DNA of 64,000 nt from CAYPAV01 sp964408805. Lineage in GTDB: Bacteria > Pseudomonadota > Alphaproteobacteria > UBA8366. This document shows, in pieces, positions 16,628 through 23,406 of this stretch (position 1 is the first letter of the stretch; every line of letters starts with the position of its first letter). The translations under genes were made by a program, and so were the position numbers. Location: assembly GCA_964408805.1 (NCBI GenBank), contig CAYPAV010000018.1, positions 1-64,000 on the forward strand. Direction: 5' to 3'. The notes beneath the pieces were generated by a model. It did not search any database. It had not been told where the DNA came from and saw only the letters and a list, made by a program, of their open reading frames with translations.

Positions 16628-18382
16628 TTTCAGTTCGACACCCGCGCGACCGATACCCAGGACCGCGATCCCAAGGGTTGGTTCTGGGGCACCCTGTTCC
16701 GGTCCTGGCAGATCTATGCGGAAGTAATTGTCGCCGCGATCATGGTGAACTTCTTCGCGCTCGCGGGCCCACTCTTCATCATGAACGTCTACGACCGGGT
16801 CGTGCCCAATTTCGCGGAGGAGACGCTTTGGGTGCTGGCGACCGGCGCCTTCATCGTCTTCGGCTTCGATTTTGCGCTGAAATGGCTGCGCGCCCAGTTG
16901 GTCGACAAAGCGGGCAAGATAGCCGACACCCGCATCGCGGCCCGTCTGTTCGAGCAGGTTCTCGGCATGAAGATGGCCGATCGCCCGCCCTCGGCGGGGG
17001 CCCTGGCCAGCAATCTCCGGGAATTCGATTCGCTCCGCGACTTCTTCACCTCCTCGACCCTGACCATCCTGGTCGATCTGCCATTCATCTTCATGTTCTG
17101 CTTTATCATCTTCCTCGTCGGCGGCAAGGTCGCGGTTGTGCCGTTGACGGCGATTCCAATCGTCATCATCGTCGGCATCTCGATGCAGATCCCGATGCAG
17201 CGGATCATGCAGAAGACATCGAAGGAAGGTTCGCAGAAACATGCGATCCTGGTCGAGGCGATCACCGGCATCGAGACCATCAAGGCGACGGCCGCCGAGG
17301 GCCGTCTTCAGCGAAATTGGGAAAACTTCAGCAGCCTGACCGCGCAGTCGGGCGCCAGCGCCCAGCGCTGGTCGGCGCTGGCGCTCAATTTTTCGGCCTC
17401 GGCGACCCAAGTGGTGACGATCGGCATCGTCGTCTATGGCGTCTATCTCATTCAGGAGGGCGAACTTTCGGTCGGCGGCCTGGTGGCCTCGACCATGATG
17501 GCGGGCCGGGCGATGGGCCCGCTGGCCAGCATCGCCGGCATTCTGATGCGCTTCAATCAGGCGCGCGCCTCGCTCAAAGGCCTCGACAATCTGATGAAGA
17601 CTCCGGTCGAACGGCCGGAAGGCAAGATCTTCGTCCATCGCCCAAATTTCCAAGGGCACATCGAATTTAAGAACGTCACCTTCACCTATCCCAACCAGAA
17701 GACGCCGGCGCTCAATGACATCTCGTTCAATCTGGACGCCGGCGAGCGGGTCGGTATCATCGGCCGGATCGGGTCGGGAAAGAGCACGCTCTGGAAGCTC
17801 ATCATGGGGCTCTACGATCCTGATGACGGCGCCGTCATGATGGACGGGACGGACGTCCGCCAGATCGATCCAGCCGACCTTCGCCGCAATGTTGGCTGCG
17901 TGCCGCAGGATGTCTATCTCTTCTTCGGCTCGGTCAAGGACAACATCGCCTTCAGCGCGCCCTTCGCCGACGATGCGATGATCCTCCGCGCCGCGCGCCT
18001 TGCGGGCGTCGAGGAATTCGTGAGTAAGAACCCGGCCGGGTACGACATGGAAGTCGGCGAAAGAGGCCAGTCGCTCTCGGGCGGGCAGCGGCAATCGATC
18101 GCGGTCGCCCGTGCCTTGCTGCTCGATCCGCCGATCCTGATCATGGACGAACCGACAAGCTCGATGGACAACACCACCGAGGCCCGGTTCAAGGCGCGCA
18201 TGACACGCATCCTGGAGAACCAGAAGACGCTGATTCTGACGACCCATCGGGGGTCGATGCTGACGCTCGTCGACCGGTTAATCGTGATGGACGGCGGCAA
18301 GATCGTCGCCGACGGCCCGAAGGAACAGGTTGTCGATGCCCTCACCAGCGGGCGAATCCAGACCGCGCGCGAACTGGCGTAA
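16628..18382 (+). CDS. Type I secretion ABC transporter, membrane and ATPase domains (LapB-like), 3' part of split gene
   Basis: The open frame after the TAA runs to 18382; the first ATG is at 16742 (546 aa from there), but that would cut the first membrane helix (VIVAAIMVNFFALAGPLFIMNVYDRVV). Membrane helices follow to about 17540, then the ATPase: Walker A GRIGSGKST about 17760, Q-loop PQDVYLF, signature LSGGQRQ, Walker B ILIMDEP and switch THRGSM. This subfamily exports large RTX or adhesin proteins with a TolC-like and a HlyD-like partner, both present here. No cargo gene is in the window. Function depends on whether the TAA is real. Confidence 0.88.
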   Translation, partial: FQFDTRATDTQDRDPKGWFWGTLFRSWQIYAEVIVAAIMVNFFALAGPLFIMNVYDRVVPNFAEETLWVLATGAFIVFGFDFALKWLRAQLVDKAGKIADTRIAARLFEQVLGMKMADRPPSAGALASNLREFDSLRDFFTSSTLTILVDLPFIFMFCFIIFLVGGKVAVVPLTAIPIVIIVGISMQIPMQRIMQKTSKEGSQKHAILVEAITGIETIKATAAEGRLQRNWENFSSLTAQSGASAQRWSALALNFSASATQVVTIGIVVYGVYLIQEGELSVGGLVASTMMAGRAMGPLASIAGILMRFNQARASLKGLDNLMKTPVERPEGKIFVHRPNFQGHIEFKNVTFTYPNQKTPALNDISFNLDAGERVGIIGRIGSGKSTLWKLIMGLYDPDDGAVMMDGTDVRQIDPADLRRNVGCVPQDVYLFFGSVKDNIAFSAPFADDAMILRAARLAGVEEFVSKNPAGYDMEVGERGQSLSGGQRQSIAVARALLLDPPILIMDEPTSSMDNTTEARFKARMTRILENQKTLILTTHRGSMLTLVDRLIVMDGGKIVADGPKEQVVDALTSGRIQTARELA

Positions 18383-18395
18383 GCGAGGCGGCGCG

Positions 18396-19715
18396 ATGGC
18401 AACCGGCGGCTGGGACGAGGATATCTACAAGGGCGAAGTGGGCGAGGAGGTCGAGGTCGGCGTCAGTCGTTTCATTCCGCATATCCTGCTTGTCGCAATC
18501 CTGTTGTTCTTCTTCGTCTTCGTCACCTGGGCGTATAACGCCAACCTCGACGAGGTAACCCGCGGCGAAGCCAAGATCATCCCGTCCAGCCAAATCCAAA
18601 AGGTACAGAACTTGGAAGGCGGCATCATCGCCGCAATCAACATCCGCGAGGGTCAGATCGTCGAGAAGGACCAGATCCTGCTGCGGATCGAGAATGTCGA
18701 TGCGGCGACCAAGCTCCGGGAGAGCCGGGGCAAGTATCTGAGTCTGCTCGCCACCATCGCGCGCCTGGAGGCGGAATCGCGAATGGCCTCCGAAGTGAAT
18801 TTTCCGGAAGAGGTCCTGGACGAAGACCCGGAGAGCGCCAATGACGAACTCCGTCTCTTTCAAGCCCGCCGCGAACAGATGAATGGACAGATCAACCTGT
18901 TGCGCGATCAAGTGAAGCAGAAGCAGCAGGAACTGGTTGAGCAAGAGAGCCGGGCCAAACAACTGGGCGAAGCCTACCAGCTAAAGAAACAGGAGATCGA
19001 CCTGCTCGCCCCGTTGGTCCAACAGGGCGTGTCGCCGCGCCTCGATCTCATTCGGGTGCAGCAGCAACTCCAGGATATCAGCATGGAGAAGCAAGGGATC
19101 GAGCTCGCGATCCCGCGCACCAAGACCGCCCTCCGGGAAACCCAGCGGCGGGTCGAGGAGAAGATCGCCTCCTTTAAGACCGAGGCGCAGGAGGAGCTCA
19201 ACCGTCGCAAGGTCGAGGTCAATGCGGTCGCCCAGACCCTGACCGCCGAAGCCGACCGCGTCACCCGCACCGAAGTGCGCTCGCCGGTGCGCGGTACGGT
19301 CAACAAACTCCTCATCGGCACCGTCGGCGGCGTCATCCAGCCGGGACAGGATCTGGTCGAGATCGTGCCCCTGGACGACACCCTGATCATCGAGGCCAAG
19401 ATCCGGCCGTCCGACCGCGCCGCCCTGCGGCCAGGGCTCGCCGCCATCGTCAAGGTCACCGCCTATGATTTCGCCATTCACGGCGGGCTGCCGGCGCAGC
19501 TTTTCGACATCAGCGCCGATACCATCATCGACGAGACGGGGGAGAGCTTCTACCGGATTCGGCTTCGCACGGACAAAAACAACCTCGGACCCGACAAGCC
19601 GATCATTCCCGGCATGACCGCCTCGGTCGACATCCTGACGGGCCACAAAACGGTTTTCGATTACATAATGAAACCGATCCTGAAGGCGAGGCAGAACGCG
19701 CTTCGGGAACGCTGA
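18396..19715 (+). CDS. HlyD family periplasmic adaptor of type I secretion
   Basis: 439 aa from ATG 18396 (GAGGCGG upstream, 13 bp after the ABC gene). One membrane anchor at about residues 28-48 (HILLVAILLFFFVFVTWAY), then the biotinyl-lipoyl-like half EGGIIAAINIREGQIVEKDQILLRI, a long coiled coil rich in Gln, Glu, Lys and Arg (about 95-290), the second half VRSPVRGTVNKLLIGTVGGVIQPG and a C-terminal beta barrel with PGMTASVDILTG. It bridges the inner-membrane ABC transporter and the TolC-like channel (LapC role). The gene looks intact. Confidence 0.93.
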   Translation: MATGGWDEDIYKGEVGEEVEVGVSRFIPHILLVAILLFFFVFVTWAYNANLDEVTRGEAKIIPSSQIQKVQNLEGGIIAAINIREGQIVEKDQILLRIENVDAATKLRESRGKYLSLLATIARLEAESRMASEVNFPEEVLDEDPESANDELRLFQARREQMNGQINLLRDQVKQKQQELVEQESRAKQLGEAYQLKKQEIDLLAPLVQQGVSPRLDLIRVQQQLQDISMEKQGIELAIPRTKTALRETQRRVEEKIASFKTEAQEELNRRKVEVNAVAQTLTAEADRVTRTEVRSPVRGTVNKLLIGTVGGVIQPGQDLVEIVPLDDTLIIEAKIRPSDRAALRPGLAAIVKVTAYDFAIHGGLPAQLFDISADTIIDETGESFYRIRLRTDKNNLGPDKPIIPGMTASVDILTGHKTVFDYIMKPILKARQNALRER

Positions 19716-19736
19716 CCGATACCGGATCGGGTGGTA

Positions 19737-20537
19737 TCAGTTGAAGGGCTGCGGCGGGCCGTAATCCCCGATATAGCTGGTATGGGTAACGAGGCCGCGT
19801 TCGGGCCCGAGCCAGCGGTGGATCAGGCAGGCCGGCGGTTCGGTAATCCAGCGGCCGCTCGAATCCTCGTCGAAGGTCAACACGAATTGATGTGCCGTCG
19901 ACGGTCCGGTGATCGTGAGCGCGCCCGCCCAAAGCGTCTGTATGGGCCGATGATCGTGACCGCAGAGCACGCGCTGGATTTGCCCGTGGCGCGCCACCAC
20001 CTCGCCCAACCGATCGGCGTTGTCGAGACCGATCACATCCAGCCAGGGCACGCCCGATCCCGCCGGCGGGTGATGCAGCATGAGAATGGTCGGTGTCTCG
20101 GGCGCCGCCGCGAGCGTCTCGTCGAGCCAATCACATTGGGTGTCTCGAATGATGCCGCCGACCTCGCCCGGGATCAGACTGTCGAGACCAATGATGCGGA
20201 TCGGATGGGCATCAATGACATAGTCCAGCGTCTCCGCCGCGGCCGGCAGGTAGTCGTGCCCCGGGAAGGCCGCACACATGGCCGCCCGGTCGTCATGATT
20301 GCCCGGGATCAGATACACCGGCATCGACAAGCGCGCCGTCAACGTCTCCAGGGCAGCGTATTCCTCGGCCGAGCCGGCATCGACCAGATCGCCGGTCGCA
20401 ACGACCGCGTCCGGCAAGGGATCGAACGCCAGAATGTGGTCGATCGCGCGCGCCATATGGGCGTGGGTATCGACCTTCTCCTTATAGAGAACGCCTGATG
20501 CTTTCACATGCATGTCGGTAATCTGAACCAAGATCAT
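19737..20537 (-). CDS. Metallophosphoesterase, CpdA/GpdQ type
   Basis: 266 aa from ATG 20537, which has AGAGGG 8 bases upstream; GTG codons further out are less likely. All metal-binding blocks are present: DxH as QITDMHV, GDLVD, GNHDD, LHHPP and GHDHRP. These are class III nucleotidyl cyclase-related cyclic-phosphodiesterases or glycerophosphodiesterases (CpdA, GpdQ). The enzyme would hydrolyse cAMP or phosphodiesters in the cytoplasm with two metals. It stands alone, convergent with the HlyD gene. Substrate cannot be told. Confidence 0.88.
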   Translation of the reverse strand: MILVQITDMHVKASGVLYKEKVDTHAHMARAIDHILAFDPLPDAVVATGDLVDAGSAEEYAALETLTARLSMPVYLIPGNHDDRAAMCAAFPGHDYLPAAAETLDYVIDAHPIRIIGLDSLIPGEVGGIIRDTQCDWLDETLAAAPETPTILMLHHPPAGSGVPWLDVIGLDNADRLGEVVARHGQIQRVLCGHDHRPIQTLWAGALTITGPSTAHQFVLTFDEDSSGRWITEPPACLIHRWLGPERGLVTHTSYIGDYGPPQPFN

Positions 20538-20702
20538 CACGGGCACCCTCTCGCTTCACCCCGACTCCGACTGAACCCAAGGCGGAGCCGAAGGTCAAGT
20601 TCTTGTCCAAAGGGACGCACGACCCCAGCCGGAAAATCCGCTTGACGATGCCCGCCTTCTCGGGATGGTTAGCTTCACGAACGACCGAGAAAAGACGGAT
20701 TC

Positions 20703-21500
20703 ATGACCATCCGATACTGGCGCGAGCAAAAGACGACGGACTTCGAGGGATTTGACCGGGAGAATACGGTCGTGATCCTGCCGCTTGCCGCGATCGAACA
20801 GCATGGGCCCCATCTTCCGCTCGATGTGGACATCCGGATCAACGAAGGCCTGTTGGCGGAATCGGCCCGGCGGGCGCCCGAATCGCCCGAGGTTCTGATC
20901 CTCCCGACCGAAGCAATCGGCTACAGCGCCGAGCACGGTGCCTTTCCCGGCACCCTCAGCCATCCGCCGGAAAGCCTGATCGCTAAATGGGTGGCGCTTG
21001 GCGAGCAGGTCGCCGCACTCGGCTTTCCGCGGCTTCTCCTATTCAACAGTCACGGCGGCAATTCCGATCCGATGCGCATCGTCGCCCGCGAGTTGCGGGT
21101 CGCCTGCGGCATGTACGTCGTCGGCGCGAGCTGGTACCGGCTGGCCCGGCTCGACGACCTCTTTGACGCGGCGGAGTTGGAACACGGTATTCACGGCGGC
21201 GCCGTCGAAACCTCGGTGTTGCTGCATCTTGCCCCAGAAGCGGTGGACATGTCGAAGGCGGCGAATTTCGTCTCAGCCGCAGCCGCGGCCACCGAAAGAC
21301 ACGTCTCCGCCACCGGTCCCATCCAATTCGGCTGGGCCAGCCAGGATTTGAACCCATCGGGTGCGGTCGGCGATGCGACCAAGGCCACCGAGGCGGCGGG
21401 CCGCCGGATCGTCGAGCAAACGGCGGATCGCCTGATCGAGCTTCTGGAAGAGATGGCCGCCTTCGATCTCGGTCGCCTGGCGACCGGCGAGGCGGAATAG
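20703..21500 (+). CDS. Creatininase family amidohydrolase
   Basis: 265 aa. Family blocks with metal ligands: LPLAAIEQHGPHLPLDVD (Glu and His), the Asp in DVDIRIN, FPGTLSHPPE, LLLFNSHGGNSDPMR and EHGIHGGAVETSV with the later Glu ligand. Creatininase-type enzymes open cyclic amides or hydrolyse amides with zinc or manganese (creatinine, formamidopyrimidine and others). Its stop is 1 bp before the amidase start, so the two are coexpressed. This suggests two-step hydrolysis of a nitrogenous compound, but the substrate is not evident. Confidence 0.9.
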   Translation: MTIRYWREQKTTDFEGFDRENTVVILPLAAIEQHGPHLPLDVDIRINEGLLAESARRAPESPEVLILPTEAIGYSAEHGAFPGTLSHPPESLIAKWVALGEQVAALGFPRLLLFNSHGGNSDPMRIVARELRVACGMYVVGASWYRLARLDDLFDAAELEHGIHGGAVETSVLLHLAPEAVDMSKAANFVSAAAAATERHVSATGPIQFGWASQDLNPSGAVGDATKATEAAGRRIVEQTADRLIELLEEMAAFDLGRLATGEAE

Positions 21501-21501
21501 G

Positions 21502-22674
21502 ATGACGGCCGCGCTTGGCGCCTTCGTCACTCATTGCGACATCCGGATCGAGGGTGCCGAAACGGGACCGCTCGCCGGCCTGACATTCGCCGCCAAGGAC
21601 CTCTACGATGTCGCCGGAACGCCGACCGGGTGTGGCAATCCCGACTGGATCGCGACCCATGCGCCGGCCGAGAAAACGGCGCCGGTGATCGAAACCCTGG
21701 TCGCCGCCGGTGCCACGCTCGTCGGCAAGACCCTGACCGACGAATTGGCCTACTCCCTCAACGGCGAAAACCATCATTTCGGCACGCCGGTGAACGTCAA
21801 CGCGCCGGGGCGGATTCCGGGTGGATCGTCGAACGGGTCGGCCGCCGCGGTAGCAGGCGCGTTGGTCGATTTCGCGCTCGGCTCGGATACCGGCGGGTCG
21901 GTGCGCATTCCGGCCAGCTTTTGTGGAATATACGGGCTCCGTCCCACCCACGACCGGATTCCGGCCCTTGGCATCCAGGCACTGGCGCCCGGTTTCGACA
22001 GCATCGGCTGGTTCGCGCGCGATCCCGAACTGATGGCTCGCGTGGGCCGGGTGATCTTCGACTGGCGGGCGCCGGCGGCGCCGACCCGGGTTCTTTTGCC
22101 TGAGAGCCTGTGGAACCTTGCCCCGGCTGCAACTAGGGAGGCGCTCCAGGTACCGCTCCAACGACTCATCGGCTTGGTCGACACATGTGAAGAGATGGAT
22201 TTCGCCGCCCCGGACATGGCGTGTCGCTACGAGGCCTTCCGGACATTGCAGGGCCGCCAGGTTTGGCGCACCCATGGCGACTGGCTCTCCGCCGCGCCGC
22301 GCGATATCGGTCCCGGCATCAAGGAGCGCCTGCAATGGACATCGACCCTGACCGAGGCGGATGAGACGGCGGCGGCGGCCGTCCGGGCGGAGGTGCGGGC
22401 CGAACTCGACGCCCTTTTAATGCCCGACACGGTCATCGCGGCACCGGTGGCGCCGGGGCCGGCACCGCTTTGCAATCTCCCGGAGGATGCCATCGAGGAT
22501 ACCCGCCGCCGGATTCTCGCTCTGACCTGTAGCGCCGGTCTCGGCGGTCTGCCGCAACTCAGCTTGCCCCTGGCCCGGGTCGAGGATTGCCCGGTGGCGC
22601 TCTCGCTCATGGCCGGACGGGGCGGGGATGAGATGCTGCTTGATCTGGCGTGCCGGCTCGTCGAAAGCGACTAA
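21502..22674 (+). CDS. Amidase-signature enzyme, short AMI1-like type
   Basis: 390 aa, shorter than the other amidases here. Triad: Lys about 32 (FAAKDLYDVAG), cis-Ser about 109 (PGGSSNGSAAA) and Ser about 133 (GSDTGGSVR). The GGSSNGS and GNPDW features mark the short plant AMI1-like/TOC64-like branch. It follows creatininase by 1 bp with a GAGGCGGAATAGG ribosome-binding region inside that gene. The protein would be cytoplasmic. It likely acts on the product of, or in parallel with, creatininase. Confidence 0.88.
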   Translation: MTAALGAFVTHCDIRIEGAETGPLAGLTFAAKDLYDVAGTPTGCGNPDWIATHAPAEKTAPVIETLVAAGATLVGKTLTDELAYSLNGENHHFGTPVNVNAPGRIPGGSSNGSAAAVAGALVDFALGSDTGGSVRIPASFCGIYGLRPTHDRIPALGIQALAPGFDSIGWFARDPELMARVGRVIFDWRAPAAPTRVLLPESLWNLAPAATREALQVPLQRLIGLVDTCEEMDFAAPDMACRYEAFRTLQGRQVWRTHGDWLSAAPRDIGPGIKERLQWTSTLTEADETAAAAVRAEVRAELDALLMPDTVIAAPVAPGPAPLCNLPEDAIEDTRRRILALTCSAGLGGLPQLSLPLARVEDCPVALSLMAGRGGDEMLLDLACRLVESD

Positions 22675-22749
22675 CCCGATCCGTCACGATGGACAGCGGG
22701 CGGATCGCACCTAATTCCAAGAGTTGAACCAAGCAGGGGGCCCATTGTC

Positions 22750-23385
22750 ATGATCCACGAACTTCGTACTTATTCGTTCTTGCCGACCGATCTGCCGAAA
22801 TACCTGAAGATCGCCGAAGAGGTCGGCCGACCGATTCGCGGCAATGATTACGGCGTCAATCTCGGCTACTGGACCAGCGAGTTCGGGCGGCTGAACCAGG
22901 TTTGGCATCTCTGGGAATACGCGAGCCTGGACGCGCGGCAGGAATTACGTGTGAAGCTCTCCCAGAACAAGGACTGGACGGGGAAATACGTGGCCGAAAT
23001 CCGGAATTTGGTGAAGCGCCAGGACATTCGCCTGATGCACCCGCAGATGGATTTCACACCGCCCCAGGGCGAGGGGAATTTTTACGAGTACCGGAATTAT
23101 CGCGTCGGCGTCGGCCAAGCGCCGGGGTGGATAAAGGCCTTCAAGGAGGGTCTGACGCATCGCGAGAAATACTCGAAGATCTGCGGCCTCTGGCATACCG
23201 AGGCGGGCCAGCCGAATGAAATTTCGCACATGTGGAGCTATCCCGACCTCAAGACCCGCGCCGACCTGCGCGCCCAGGTCGCCCAGGACGATGGCTGGAA
23301 AGCCTTCCTCAAGGTCGGCGGACCGATGCTCGAGGAAATGAACTCGATCATCTTGCTGCCGACGAACTATTCGCCGTCGAAATAG
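22750..23385 (+). CDS. NIPSNAP family protein, two repeats
   Basis: 211 aa, start preceded by AGGGGG. Two NIPSNAP/ferredoxin-like repeats: MIHELRTYSFLPTDLPKYLK...WHLWEYASLDARQELR (about 1-75) and YEYRNYRVGVGQAPGWIKAF...SHMWSYPDLKTRADLR (about 112-190). These dimeric alpha-beta barrels often accompany degradation genes, sometimes with monooxygenase-like or carrier roles, but no fixed reaction is known. It lies 75 bp after the amidase and may share its transcript. Confidence 0.85.
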   Translation: MIHELRTYSFLPTDLPKYLKIAEEVGRPIRGNDYGVNLGYWTSEFGRLNQVWHLWEYASLDARQELRVKLSQNKDWTGKYVAEIRNLVKRQDIRLMHPQMDFTPPQGEGNFYEYRNYRVGVGQAPGWIKAFKEGLTHREKYSKICGLWHTEAGQPNEISHMWSYPDLKTRADLRAQVAQDDGWKAFLKVGGPMLEEMNSIILLPTNYSPSK

Positions 23386-23406
23386 CGCGTCGCGTTCAAG
23401 GCGGCG

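Noticed and set aside
16409..18247. 612-codon minus-strand open frame
   Set aside because: It lies opposite the ABC transporter with intact ATPase motifs; its own translation shows no domain and is rich in Arg, Asp and His as antisense frames are.
12714..19715. RTX or LapA-like cargo protein gene for the type I system
   Set aside because: No gene with RTX nonapeptides or long adhesin repeats is present in the window.
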